A stretch of 64,000 nucleotides of DNA. It comes from Halichondria panicea (lineage: Eukaryota; Porifera; Demospongiae; Suberitida; Halichondriidae). Below, piece after piece: positions 1-14,400 of the stretch (position 1 is the first letter of the stretch; each line of letters opens with the position of its first letter). The notes below the pieces were generated by a model. It was not told the DNA's origin. It saw only the letters and a list, made by a program, of their open reading frames with translations, and searched no databases. A program made the translations under genes and the position numbers. The stretch lies in the NCBI RefSeq assembly GCF_963675165.1, contig NC_087377.1, positions 1,141,501 to 1,205,500 of the forward strand. The letters are read 5' to 3'.

Positions 1-26
1 GAATAATTATAGCGCAGTGGTCGTAC

Positions 27-3000
27 CATTGCAGGTTCTATTGTTGGTGCTGATGGTGTAACCTTCGTCACAACTGCAAACGAACCCTCCCATCGTGTTG
101 GTACAGTCGTGATGACAACCACCATTGAGCAAAGAGCACTCGTCAATGTCTGAAAGAAATAATGTAAATGGAAACTCTATCAATTTTGTATGGCTATCAC
201 AGTGAATTAGGGCCAGAATGCAATCGCTAATCTAAACCTAATTTATAATTTGACTGGCCTTTCAAAGAGCTACAATTGTAATTGGACAATCCTAACTCAA
301 TTAGTTATCGACCATCAAAGAGCTGATCTACTTACCTCTACATTGTGTATCATTGTAAAGCTCGTAACCAGGGTAACAGGCACACTCAAAGCTTCCTGGT
401 TGGTTGACGCACAGTTGAGCACAACCATGCATGGTACCGTTACACTCGTTGATATCTGAGGAGATTGATAGCTTGCATTAATCGTCATTACATAGCAAGC
501 CATAAGTCAATAGCTCCATATAGCATATAATTATAGGGGAGAGAAATAGCTATTATATATACTGAAGGTTTGTTTGTTTGTCCTTGATATTAATTTTAAT
601 TATTTGATTGTTAAAGTAATGAGCATAATTATAATTATTATTATAGCTTACCGGCGCACTTTGACCCATCTCCACGATATCCCTCAGGGCATGGACCACA
701 CACTGCCCCCACTCCTGGAGCAGGGACGTCCACACAATCCACACCCATGAAACAGTCAAAGTTGGCACAGCCATCGACGTCAGCCTCACAGAAGTCACCT
801 TCCCAACCTGAAACGGTGTATAATAATATAATCAACTACAGGCTTATTTGTACGTACGATAACTTGGCCTGTATTAAATCTGTACCATGCATATTCAATT
901 AAAACAAACGCCTATTGTGACAAGGTGCTGCACCAAAAACTACATACCTTGAGAGCATACACAATTGGAGACGACAGTACTGGTGCTTTGGTCCACCACT
1001 CCCTCCAGTGTGCAGTTGCCATTATTCTCACAAGCACAGATCATAATCTATTATGAGAAATGCAAAAAGTCTCTAAAAGATCTTCCGAGAAATAAATGCA
1101 TGCCTCTCTATAATTATAAAGGAAAAGGCAGAGCTTCCACAGCTAAAAATCTTGAAACCAAAACCATGCAGTTGCTACTTTTTCTACAAAATGCAAACCA
1201 GTAGCCAGTTGTGAATTACACAAACCTGCACTTCCAGAGTTGACCCAGCATCCAGATCATCAGTGGCCAAAAACACTAGAGAAATATCGGTAATTTCATC
1301 AAGTTCCAACCGGAAGGTGTACTCTATGGTATAGTCGCCTTTAGGGGTAGGCAGTAGAGTGGCCCCAGCTGGCAGTCCATCCACCAATATCAGGTTGATA
1401 CTACCCTTGTCATCAGTCACATTGAACACAAGTACAGCCTCTTCCCCCAGCGTAACATAGAGGCTGTCAGGACCATAGATGAGAGGAGGGAAGTTAGCTG
1501 TGCATGGGTATATAGAGTTGGCAGTTAGCAGCATGCATAGATATAGTTTGGACCAGATACAATTATTATAATTGTAGCAATCACTAGAATTCATTTAGGC
1601 CTTCGAAATTACCTTATAGTGTAATAATATACTAGTACGTGTATAAATTTAATAATTAATAATTTAATTAGAGCTAAGATGAATATGCAACCATGCATAA
1701 ATAACGTACATGTAAGTTTTTCATCTTCATCGATTGTAGAAATCATGTTCATTGTTTCGAGGCCGATGTCAGTATTCCCAGTTTCAATAGAGTCAAAAAT
1801 GCACTCTACATTATCCCCGCACACCAACAGAATATCAGGCGAAGCAGCAGCTACCACTTCATCCAGGTAGGGTGGATCGTGGTCAAGCACAGCATAGTCT
1901 GCAGCAGTCCTGCCCTCAGGGTAAGTGAAGAGAGACTCCGAAGCATTCAGTTGCCCTGTAAACACAATACACAGTCAGCATAAGTTGTTATAACGATGCA
2001 TAATTATTATAGGCTATAATTATGGAGGAAGTAGTACTACACTCAGAACATGAGTACGATTGAGTAACAATGGTGTAGCTACAGATACAGTGTTGCGGCT
2101 TAGTAGATCAGATGTTCAGGCGTGCGTGGGTTCGATTCCTTCTTGTGGATTTTTCTTTCTTTCTTTAAGTAATAATTATTTTTCAATACATCTAACTCCT
2201 ATCATAAAGTTGGGGCGACGATCCAACTTGCCACAATCAAAAATTAAATCAGAAATACATTTCACACATTTTTTTTGTTATAGTTATACACACAGACTGT
2301 TGAGGCAGTAGTACGTCAATAGCTCACATGACAGTCCCACTTGGTGTAGTAGCCTGAAGGAGAACTCAGAGAGAGGTACCAAAGTTCCGTTCCGGAATAC
2401 GACATCATCAGTTTGATTACCATTGTAGTTCCCAACCATTCCTGCACAAAACAATAAACTCTCAATGTCACATGACCTGCCCTCAGTATTGTGATATAAA
2501 TGCAAAATTATACTCAATAACTGTAACATAATTATGCACAAACGTATTAAAAACAGAGCTCTCAGTATATAACCTAGCTGTTTACATGACAACAAGCTAT
2601 GGAAGTTTTGCATACCTCTAGTTAGTCCTCTGTATTTATCAGGGATGATGACTGTGAAGGTCAGCATACTTGTTAGATTCACCATTAATCCCATTCCATT
2701 TGGGAACGTGGCCAGAATGGAATTGGAACTGCTTCGAGACACAGTGTAGAAATCAGTGGATATAGAAGCGTTGAGGCTGACCAGCTGGTCCGTCACATCT
2801 TCTCCACTGATTAGAATCTCTAGCTGTCTAGATGCATTCAAGCGAATCTGTTGGAGGGATAATACATTTCCTATTCTGAGGTGAGTATAAGTATAGCCTC
2901 ATAGTAACAACTATAGCTGTATTAACACTGTAGCTATATACGTTTGGCTACAGGCAATCTCACTTGGCTGTGAGCTAGTCCATTAACTAAAAACTGCATG

Positions 3001-6000
3001 TATGGCCGGCCACACATCTCATATATTCAATTCCTCTCTCTCACTCACTTCAACGGGAGTGTCCCTGCTCATAGCGAAAGCGAAACCACCTAGTTCAGTA
3101 GCTTTAGTAGTAGACTCTGGGAGTGGTTGCATACGAGCTTGGATCCAGAAAGTGGTGTCATCAGTCACCAACTCCAGTAGAATATACTCCCCCCAACCGT
3201 TGAATGTGAACTTAGCTCCATCAAGGTTGGTAAGATGAGGATCACCCGTACAGAAGGCTGTGTGTGTGTGTGTGTGTGCGCACAAAAAATTGTTGTATAG
3301 CTGCAAATATAGTTAGTACAGAACTTAAATTAAACCATGCATGTTTTCTAGGAGGTGGTTTCATGCACAAGCTACTCTACCACAAAGACTCACTTCTTCT
3401 TGGTGGTTGATAAGTGGTACAAGTAACTGGAGGTCTTCTAGTCCTGTACAGTGTGTCTGCTTCTCCCCCTATGCTGCATACATCTCGCAGCTTGTAATCA
3501 GTTTCAAGAAACTGGTTTGGGAAGAAGCTAGGACTGTAGGCCACCACTCCACTGATACCACGAGCATTGTTGAGAGAGCCACTCCTTCGTCTGCATGTGA
3601 TGAGAGCAGTAGCGAATGTATAACATTAATTTTACAACTACTAGATCCCACTTGTTTAGCAGAGCTATAATTATAATTCCATTATAGATTGCTTGATACA
3701 ATGTTGCTAGCTCTTAGCCAATAAAAACGCTACAATTAAGTAAGCACACTTGTAATTAGTGTATATAGATGGGCCTTTTTACCTATAGCAGCAGAGAATG
3801 GTGTCAGTCTGACTGAAGCTTGGAGTAAAACAGAACTGGTTATTATACACTGGGTCCAAAGTCAACTCATACATATCAATGGATCTAAAAGCAAAGTCTC
3901 TGAAAGCCTGTGCCAAGTTGCAAGGGCATCCATCTCTTAGTGTGGTTCCATTGATGATGTCACTATACACGGTATCGTTGTTGATAGTGCTGGTACATTC
4001 TGCACGTGCCAGTTGCGTGGTGTTCTTAGATCGACCGATATAGTACACCTCGTTATGGTAACGCGATCCTCTAGCAAGACTGGAACATGCAATCATCTCG
4101 CTCATGGGTAAGTTGGAGATTCGGTGATCGTAGAAGGAAGATAATTTTTCGCTATCACTACCAAAATACGAGCCTGGATTGATGTTGTAGCCGATGGTAG
4201 AGTAGTCACCATTCTGCGACTCCCCCCATTGTAGATCATCACAGTTATAGGAGTAGACAGCGAAGCTTATCACACCATCAGTTATGATAATGGCTTCAAA
4301 GGAATTCTGAAGAATCAAGATTATTACTTCATTAGCAGAAGCAATCTCTGTAACTGTTAGTATGATCGATGGTCACATGAATGTTATAGGCTGTCTATAC
4401 AGCACACACACCCACTCACACACACACACAGCACTCACTTGTCCTCTCTCTGTTGCAGTGTGGGGGTACGGAGGAACATAGTTCCAGGAGGCTACTAGCA
4501 TCCAAGTGGGCTCAAACTTGCCAACAATGTCAGAATCAATCTGGCTTGAAATGAAAGAGCTCACGGGACTCATAAAACCTTCAGGATCGCCGGCAGCACC
4601 ACCGTACACTCTGTACGTTACGCTAGAGGCAGGGTCTCGACCATCATGGTCATTCCAGAATGGAGCAAGCAAATTTGATTGGCTAATCCTGGTATCAGCC
4701 GTAGGAAATCGTTCCAATGCTGTACCAAGAAAGAGAGGTGGAGTTCCAACAGTCAGCATGCCATTCGTGCAGACCTGCAGGAAAGAAGAAACAGTATCGT
4801 TGTTAGTGTTCAGTAGGTAGCTATGATTTATAGTTCTCAATAAATATAGCACTTGAGGATACAAAATAATTTTGCACTGTAGTTAACGAATGAAGAGTGG
4901 ATATTTACTAAACTCTGCATATCCCTCTCTTTAACTCACAGGAACGTATTGGAAAGAATATCATCTGCTATACTTCTAGTAACAACATCCCCAAATCCCC
5001 TCATTAGAGACGCCACTGGAATCTTTAACTCACATGAACGTATTGTTGTGTTTCTGCTCCAAACGGAATGCCAGTGCTCGAGTAAATCCTCTGTGAACAA
5101 CCATCGTCAGTTTTAAACAATGGCACACCATCTTCTGGGAAGAAGGGAGGAATGAAGTCCACACCCGCCACCAAAGCTGAGGAGAGAAATACGTAGATTT
5201 TAGAGTGAAAAACAATTCTAATTGACTTTACAGATGACAGTATATAAACACATTATACGTTGAATTAAAGATCGCAGCTATTTGTACATTTGAGCAGGCA
5301 CATGTATTCATGCAGGTTTTACTTTGAATCATAAACTAAATATAGGGTTTCTGCTATTTTATAAATCCTATATAATTATACATATACACTTTAAAAAGCA
5401 GAATAATAATAAATAAACATTTAAGGCAATTGTAAAACACACTCACCTTGAGTGGCAACGTTTATCTTTATTACTTCATCGCCATGGATACACGAAACAC
5501 TTCCAGAGAATCCGCCGAGAATATTCAGAGTGATACTGCTGTTCGGCAGTGTAGTGACTATAAACTCTTCACCACTAACATCTGAACTGAACTCTATCTC
5601 TTCTTTGGACTCCAGAAGATTGAGTCTCCACAACAACGTTGCAGAGATGGTCTCAAGATCCGTTCTTGTAGGATTGATATACCGCAGACATTCAAACGAG
5701 CTGGTTGTATCAATCGTTTCACCATTCGTAACAAGTTTACGACTACTGCCAGGCTCGATACCATACAGAGTCAGCGTATCTGCAACAACGTACAAGCACA
5801 TGCAGTTCAATCAGCACAGACAGACACACAAACACACTACTACACATACTCAATAGTCAAATTGTCTGAGGAAAAGCAAAAAAATTAATGTATAAATAAT
5901 TATTATGCACAATTATAGTGGGAAAATAATTTCCTTGAGGGATATACCGTAGCGCTAGAAATAATGATAATTATAGACAATTTTAAGACTCCGAAAACAT

Positions 6001-9000
6001 TTTATGTGATAAAGATTGTGCAGGCGATTAAAAGTCTATTATACTCGCAGTAAGAGCGACAAGGTAGCCAGCCGCTCATAATAGCGTATCATGCATATAC
6101 ACTTCTAGTCTATACGCGGTGTCTAATTATAATTATTATACCTGAAACTGCTCTAAAGGTTGAGCTGGAGGTTGACACAGTGGAATTATAATCATCTGGG
6201 TCTCTGGCTTCACAGATAAACTCCATCCCATCAAGCAACTCAATTAGGTCTTTGTCCAGTTCAAAGTCCAATCTCACCGAGCTGTTGGTGTCATCTTCGT
6301 AGGTAGTCGTAATACCCAATGAAGTGTAGTTTCCCGGGAAGACTACGGGGATGTTTGTATTGTCAGAGGTACAAGTGAGAGAGGCGGTTGTATCAGGAGG
6401 GTCAGAGTTCAACACAGTCAGGACCGGTGGGTACAGAGTGAGCTCAGGTTCTGTGGATGAGGGCAAGCAAAACAACGGTACATATGTGTTTAATACTACA
6501 TGCACAGACACACAGATCGACACACAAACACACTACTATAATTATATACATACCATGCAGCCTTGCTCATGCAATAGGTACATACACTTTACAGCTATAT
6601 ATAAACACATGTACTTACCATTTACATTGATAATGAAGTTTGGGCGTAGAGCAGAAAAATCGTATAATAGAAAATACTCTCCTTTATAATCGAACTGGGT
6701 CCTGTTGATACGCAGCTCACCATGGAATGAGAATGGGGTGTTTACTTCGAAACTGAACTCAAAAGGAGGGTCGTAATATCCATCCGCATACACTAGAAAT
6801 CGGTCACTATATATAGTAGTACTAAAAAAGTCGCCATGTGCAAAGCGGACTACAATATCATCATATATATCAGCAGTAGCAGAGCTTCCTTCATAGAAAA
6901 AATTGTGATAGGGATCTGCACGAATAGATAGGAGAGAAATCAAAATGGAAAAACAAAGTCATCTGAAGCACTATAAATTAACACATGCATGAACTGTCTA
7001 AAGATCAAATTATTATACAACACAATAAATTAACGTATAATTACTGCAGAATTAGAATGAGCATAAATTATACAAAGTTCTCAATACTCACTGGGATGTA
7101 GAATGTGAGGACTAAGGAAAGTGTCTCCCTCTGTCCTGCATGTGTAGTAACCTTGCAGACCAGGTTCAAGTAGGCCCCTGGGTGCATTCATGATAATGGA
7201 GCTAGGCCAATCATTCTGGATGTAGCTATCGGGAATAGACACTGCACCATTGTCAATATCCAGCATGGGGTTCACATATTGGCTAGTGTCCCCACTTGTA
7301 CACGTCACACTGCAGAGGGGGGGTGGGGGTCGTGTTAGTACACAAGTGTATATCATTCGATTTTACTTTGTCTCATGCTTTACCTGATGATCCTCTCCCC
7401 AAGATAACTTGATCGCATTCTAAATGGTTGACCCAGACCGAGAGTTAGGTTTAGAGTCAACCCACCGACGTACTCCAGCTGAATGGACATAGTCACAGGC
7501 TCATAATCTGGAGGGAAAAACATACAGTAATCATGGTAGTAATAAACTAACCCATGCATATATAGTTATCGTGAACTATATAATAGTTAGACACTGTTTA
7601 GGAAGTTTCTACGTGATTTAAGAAGCCCAAAGGGCTGGTTATAGTATCCCGAATGTATAGGGAGGGTTCTACTAGCCCTGGGCATTTTACATCATAGCAA
7701 CCATAATTATGAGTCTCTCCTTTCCAATCAGATTTGAATGTTATCTTAGTAGCTACCTTTAGCCAATCAGATTGCAAGTATAGCTAACATGATCTAAAGC
7801 TGAATGAAATTACGTGTCTACAAGAATTAAATTAAAGCCAACATAGTTATCAGAACATGCATAATTAGCCATAGCTCACCTGGTGTTCTCCAATAATTAT
7901 TGACTGAAAAGCGACCGGTATTGCTGTTCTCTTCTCCAAAATACGAGGCAGCAAAACCTTCTTCTAAGGCAATAAAACAGTCTTGAATTGAGTCAATACC
8001 ACCTGCAACACATATTCCTCTGCTTGCAAGAAGAGCTCGATCACTAGAGGTCATTCTTATACCTACAGTTAGTGCTAAACCAGGAGACTCATTCAGTATC
8101 TCAGCACTTGTGAGGACAAGAGTGTTGTTTTCATTCCGATCTGAGCGAGAGCTAGACAGTGATAGCATACTGATATTTACGATATCAACATCCACTAAAG
8201 CATTGAAATGAATCAAGATAATTCCCTCATTGATCGAATAATCAAGGTCATTAACACCCACATAGGAGTACAAATTCAGGAACACGGTACACTCAACTGA
8301 GTCATTTGATTCTATTCGAAGGTTGAAAGGAGCTCCAAGCGTATCTACAGTGTACATTTCCAAGTGTACGGGCGTAGTAGAAGTTGCATTGATAAACTCG
8401 TCCGTAATCATACGGAGATAATCTCTAGGATTGATTGCGATTTGAATGAGGTTCGTCTCGTAGGCAGTGCAACGACCCGGGTATTCAGCCTGGAAGGTTT
8501 CATTCGTGTTTGTGTTTTTGAAAACAAATTCGTTCAAGAAGCACGGTACACCTGCCATGGAATCAATTGCCTCGTAGTAGTATTCACCATAGTTCAAAAA
8601 TGGATTCTCCATCAAATTGCTAAAGTAGAAGTTCATGTAGACACTGTAGTAGCTGAAATGGAATTCCACAGTGTCCAGTGTAGGAGATTCTATTAAAGAG
8701 AAAGCACAACGTAACATTATTTTCAGACACATCACACAGTACATGGTAGCGATAGCAATTTTGATTGACTTTCAAAAAATTGATTGACCTTAGACGGAAG
8801 TTGGATATTCATAAGCCAACGTTAACTAAAATCATGTGCTGGTACAGTCAAGATGAATTCACTTTACCCCCTGGAGGTGGTAAATAACCGTGTAACTGGA
8901 ACTAACTATGGACTGTAGTTACGAACAATTCCAATACATCACACAGTCACTAAACACACTAGCTATAATTATCATGCTTGAATTAAGCTATCTATCTGTC

Positions 9001-9498
9001 TAGCTGTGCATGGGGTAGACTAGAGCGACTGCATGAGGGAGGAATGTCTCCCACATGCATGCAGAAGGGGTGTTTTTATGCCCCCAGGAATACTATTATA
9101 CCGTAATAGTAGAGTGGTTTTCGGGAGTAAAAGTTTCATTTGACTTCACTGCCTGCACTGCATTGCATGCGTTCTGGTAACCATGCCTACGTTTTCCGTG
9201 AGGGACAATTTCGTGGAGGTCAGCTTGCCCATGAAAATAACGAATAGTTACCCCACTACAATTACCTGCTATACGGTACATGGGGGGGATATACTGTACA
9301 TGCTACACCTTTTGAACAATGAAAGTATCAATAAATGAACCTATAGAACTACACTCATGGATGTCTATATTCAACCAGAAGGGCTGCTTTGCTCTTAATA
9401 ACTAGATCAAGTAACCACTTGCCATCGCCTTCCTGTCCTGATCCTGGGCAAGGGGAGAGTCCAACAACCAACAGAGCCACGGCTATAAGAAGCTTCAT
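27..9498 (-). CDS. NIDO-AMOP-VWD-EGF membrane protein, paralogue B (3' part outside window)
   Basis: Tandem copy of the neighbouring gene, whose stop codon lies only about 370 bp upstream of this start. Exons, 5' to 3': 9498-9423, 8689-7880, 7507-7384, 7309-7092, 6915-6619, 6450-6142, 5779-5447, 5176-5034, 4774-4439, 4306-3783, 3590-3394, 3257-3049, 2847-2616, 2441-2328, 1955-1710, 1497-1226, 1047-948, 807-652, 455-336, 149-27. These give 4,939 nt, the same running total as exons 1-20 of copy A. The signal peptide ([19 protein letters not shown]) is almost the same. NIDO, AMOP, VWD and EGF exons are nearly identical to copy A, whereas the N-terminal exon 2 is clearly more divergent. Intron 1 appears to start with GC (GATG|GCAAGT) where copy A has GTAAGT. 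The EGF tail, transmembrane segment and cytoplasmic end should lie left of the window. No disabling mutation is visible in the exons present, so I treat it as functional. Confidence 0.87.
2095..2160 (+). other. tRNA-like B-box sequence, possible SINE remnant
   Basis: The intron between VWD exons of paralogue B contains GGTTCGATTCC, a perfect RNA polymerase III B-box, about 30 bp after an A-box-like GGCTTAGTAGATC. It is followed by a T/C-rich tract. I could not fold a convincing cloverleaf (the T-stem pairs poorly), so this is more likely a tRNA-derived SINE fragment than a working tRNA. Confidence 0.25.
9099..9279. mobile_element. CCGTATA-family inverted-repeat element in intron 1 of paralogue B
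   Basis: About 180 bp bounded by TACCGTAATAG on the left and CCTGCTATACGGTA on the right, with short motifs of the TTTTCG and TTCGTGG type inside. The ends match the widespread CCGTATA inverted-repeat family of this window. There is no coding capacity, so it is a MITE-like non-autonomous element. Confidence 0.55.
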
Positions 9499-9577
9499 TG
9501 CAAGAGAAAGGGTCATTTAGCTGTAGATTTTTTTTAGGATAACAGTGTACTTAGCAATTAAAAGGGGTGGGGCTCTC

Positions 9578-9589
9578 TGCGCATGCGCA
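9578..9589. promoter_or_regulatory. NRF1-like palindrome upstream of paralogue B
   Basis: The palindrome TGCGCATGCGCA lies 80 bp upstream of the paralogue B start codon. It is a perfect match to the animal NRF1 consensus. The same 12-mer lies at nearly the same distance upstream of paralogue A, which supports a promoter role; binding is inferred. GCGCATGCG-like motifs also occur in repeats in this window, so the motif alone is weak evidence. Confidence 0.45.
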
Positions 9590-9870
9590 ATGTCTACCAA
9601 TGAAGTCATAGCTCGGTAGTAGGCATGCGCAATAGCTGCAGCAGTAGCAGGAGCTGCTCTTGGTAGTCACCATGAATATTTGAAGTTCTTGTCAGTCGCT
9701 GCAACACACACACACACATACTCTGTATTAGAGTAGCCCCATAATTATATAATATGCACGTTAACATGGGATGGGAGGTTTAAAAAAAGCTGTTCACTAC
9801 TCAGTCATAGCTCTATAACAAAACTACCTCTATAACAAACTATACGTATAGTCCAACAATAATTAATTAT

Positions 9871-11429
9871 CTAGCTGAGGTCCACTTTCTTCTCCTCAAC
9901 TGACTGCTCTAGCACGGCTTGTTCTTCATGTCCCTCTGCATCGTGGACTACAGGTTGAAGGTCATAACCAGTATCAGAATTGATGAACTCTAGACCACCG
10001 CCCCTGGCCTTACTGGGTAGTCTTGATCGACGCTTGACACAACAGCTGTACAAGGAACACGATTATATAAGAACCTTATAGAGATAAATTATAAACTGTT
10101 TCCTTGATTGTTGGATTGTCAAATTACAATTATATTGTGTGGCTCTTCGAATCAAATGATGTGTTTGAAGTATATATAGAAATAGGTGGCTATTAATAGA
10201 TATGAACCTGATCTATAGGTAACGCATAGGTACACTCTATTATATGGTACAGTTAACAGAGATAAGCAATTTGTAGCTCTAGCAAAGAAAGGTAAGTTTA
10301 TATCACAGTTATGAGATTTGTCTTGAGGTACGTATAATATGTACTTTAACACAAGAACATAATTCATAAAACAGTCTCTCACCATGTGACGGTGATAAGG
10401 AGAACCACTATCAGGATCAGTCCCAGACCGCCCCCCACTCCGATACCAATGATCTGTTCAGTCGTCAGAATAGGGGTTGGTTCAGTGCCAGTGATTGGTC
10501 GTACATCAGTCACTTCAAAACCAAGTGATGTGTACTCATCACGATGAGCCTGGAGGGAGGGCGGGTTATAACAACACATGTCAATTGTAGCAAGAAAAAC
10601 AACTCATGTCCATTTTCTATAAAAATGCCAGGATCAATAATTATAATTATGTGGGTGCTTTTTTTGTTTTATGACAAATCCACACACATAAATATTCATT
10701 TTAAGAAGGGCTTACCAGTACAGCCGTTGCCAAGGCACTGCCGCTGAGGAAGCCACCATCCAAACGAGCGTACATGTTAAAGCTGATACTAGACTCTCCA
10801 GAACTAGCAATCTCAGCAATGTAGAGGTTGTCAGCCGTGAGTGTGTTCCTCCTGAGTGGGCGTGTGTGTGGGGTGTGGATAGGTGTGAGGGTGTAAGGGG
10901 AGGGAAGGGTCATCAGTAAGACAAAATAATTGTATTTTAAGGGAAAATGCAAATTTGTGGCTTAAAGGTCTATTTCTCTCGTGGTTTCATGTAAGATTTA
11001 TGTACTCTGTGTATAAATTAGTATATTCATTGCATGAATCTGTTCACCATGTTCTTGCCTCAGGGTACGACACTGGACAGTCATTGTCCTCACAGTAGAC
11101 ATTGATAGCATCAGCTGTGGCTGCACTGAATTGCATCTGTACCTCAAGAGTGAACTGCAGAGAAAAGCGAAGTAAATTTATCCATAGGCCTACTAGTTAA
11201 TAGCATATAGATATCGAATATCCTATGCTAGATTTGACAAACGTGTATAGCGTAATTTGTTACCGTGAAAAGAGTGAATCCATTAATCTCCACGACAACA
11301 GTATTAGGAAGAGCCTCCTCTGGCACAGTTACGGGTGGTGCAATGGTGATCAAACCCTCTGTGTGTGTGGTGTGGTGTGGTGTGGTGTGTGTGTGTGTGC
11401 GTGTGCGTGCGTGCGTGTGTGCGTGTGTG

Positions 11430-11499
<70 letters not shown>

Positions 11500-14400
11500 T
11501 GTTTAACGTGTACACACAACACAACAATAATGACAGTATTAATAATCTCACTGAATAATAGTAAATTGCTCACATGAGCTCCTAATGCACTCACCAGCTT
11601 GACACACTCCCTCCACTAGTAGTGTACCAGCCGGACACTCACAGCTGTAGCTACCCACACTATTCACACAGAACATGGAGGGTTCACAAAGGTCAGCGGC
11701 AAATATGTCCAGAGCTGCCACCAAACACTCGTTGATATCTGTGAATGGATGGAAGGATGATTGAAGAGGCCAATAGAGTATATATAGTGGAGAGAAGAGG
11801 GATAGTGCATGATGGGGGATATAGCGTTCCGGTTTTAGCATCAAGTTCAGTTCTACTTTTACAAAGAGCACATGCAGCTATAAAGCACTGGTGAAACGTA
11901 TTCACACTGTAGATCTAAACTATCCCAAATGTCAGGTGTAGTTGATCTAGCTACTATAATGTATTGTAATCACAGCCCCCCCTCACCAGTACAACTCCCC
12001 CCAGGCAATAGCTGGTATCCCTCTTGACAGGAACACCTGTATCCTCTCAGTCCCTCCAAGTCAGTGCAGATATGCTCACACGGAGACTCCTCACACTCAT
12101 TGATATCTATGAGGGTGGGGCAGGTCGTATGTATGTACGTATTAGTCACACAGTGGACCAGCTACAAAACAGATATAATTATTATATACAATATGGACCA
12201 TTCTTAATCAATGCTCCACTAAACACATGAATCTCTCAGAATCTTCTCTACGATGCTCTAGATAACGTACTTGAGCAGTCCATCCCATTGGACGCCAGCT
12301 CGTAACCAGGGAAACAGCCGCATGTTTCCACTTCCAATAATCTCACACACGACTGAGCACAGTTATCGTCAACACACATCGCTACCGGGTCAACTGCAGA
12401 AATTAATGCAAAGGAGTATCAATGATTTTGCAGATACATAATAATTCAGCAGTAGAAGATCAATACATTTTAATGAGGAGTAGCACAGTGGTCATACCAT
12501 TGCAGGTTCTGTTGTTGGTGCTGATGGTGTAGCCTTCGTCACAGCTGCAAACGAACCCTCCCATCGTGTTGGTACAGTCGTGATGACAACCACCATTGAG
12601 CAAAGAACACTCGTCAATGTCTAAAGGAAATGGGAACACTAATCAATTTGATGTCTTTCGTAGCAATAACAGTGAATTAGGCCAAAATCAAATCACTATA
12701 TCGATTTGATAGGCCTTTCAAAGAGCTACAAAATTCATCCTTCAGATTTGTAATTGGACAATCCTAACTCAAGTTATCAACCATCAAGAGTATTAGCTAC
12801 TGAAATGGATCATCCACTTACCTCTACATTGTGTATTATCGAAGAGCTCATAACCAGGGTAACAGGCACACTCAAAGCTTCCTGGTTGGTTGACGCACAG
12901 TTGAGCACAACCATGCGTAGTATTATTGCACTCGTTGATATCTGAGGAGATCGAATTACCATAGTATCAACAAGTTTAAACGGGAATACATTTATATAAT
13001 TTTAACAAATTAATTATAAATCTCCTAAGCAAAACATATACATAGCTACAAAAAAGTATATACAAAATACACGTAGCTACCGTGCCAGGTAATAATTATG
13101 CTTATACATAATAATCAGTATTGCCTGGAGGGGTGATAGCTTACCGGCGCACTTTGACCCATCTCCACGATATCCCTCAGGGCATGGACCACACACTGCC
13201 CCCACTCCTGGAGCAGGGACGTCCACACAATCCACACCCATGAAACAGTCAAAGTTGGCACAACCATCGACGTCAACCTCACAGAAGTCACCCTCCCAAC
13301 CTGAAACAGTGTATATCATAATTATAATGATGTACAACACGACTTGGTTTTATTATTGCATATATCAACTCCTAATGCTAATTAATATGTATGTATAACT
13401 AGGTTGGTTTCTACTATATATATATTTTTTTTTTATAGCTACCTACAATAATCAACTACTATATATAAATCTTATACACTACTGCTTGTTGTGACACAGC
13501 AAAACATATTTCATACCTTGAGGGCATACACAGTTGGAGACGACAGTACTGGTGCTCTGGTCCACCACTCCCTCCAGTGTGCAATTGCCATTATTCTCAC
13601 AAGCACAAATCACAATCTATATGAGAAATGCAAAAACAGCCAAATTGTCACAGATCTAAAAAAGATGCGTCTCTCGATCTACAATACACGCACTTCCACA
13701 GTGAACTAAAACCAGTATAGCCATGCAGTAGTGAATTATACAAACCTGCACTTCCAGAGTTGACCCAGCATCCAGATCATCAGTGGCCAAAAACACGAGA
13801 GAAATATCAGCAATTTCATCAAGTTCCAACCTAAAGGTGTACTCTATGGTATAGTTGCCCTTAGGGGTAGGCAGTAGAGTGGCCCCAGCTGGCAGTCCAT
13901 CCACCAATATCACGTTGATACTGCCCTTGTCATCAGTCACATTGAACACCAGTACAGCCTCTTCCCCCAGTGTAACATAGAGGCTGTCAGGACCATAGAT
14001 GAGAGGAGGGAAGTTAGCTGTATAGGTAAAGTTGACAGTTGTAAAAGTTGTTTGAGTCCAAAAATCACTAATTTTAAGAGAGAGGCCTTTTAAAAAGCCA
14101 TCCTTTAGATTTGTAAACAGACAATTATATCGAAGATCGAGGAGGGTCCCAAATTAGTCTTCTAAGAAATCACAAAGGCCCAAGCATAATTATAACGTCA
14201 TTATGGGTCCAAAATCACTAATTTATACACATCATTTGATAGGTCTATGAAGGGCTACAAAAATATATCAGTGTACATAATTATTGTATATTAGTACCTA
14301 TAATTTAGTGTAAGCTCAAGCTATAATTATGCGATATACAACTTGCGAAAAGAATACCTTTATATATATATAATAATTATATATACCATTGTTATATTTA

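Noticed and set aside
2095-2160. A complete tRNA gene
   Set aside because: B-box is perfect but acceptor and T stems do not pair; kept only as a low-confidence SINE-like remnant.
11225-11594. Several overlapping Cys/Val or Thr/His-repeat frames
   Set aside because: Translations of a (GT)n microsatellite that ends at a splice acceptor.
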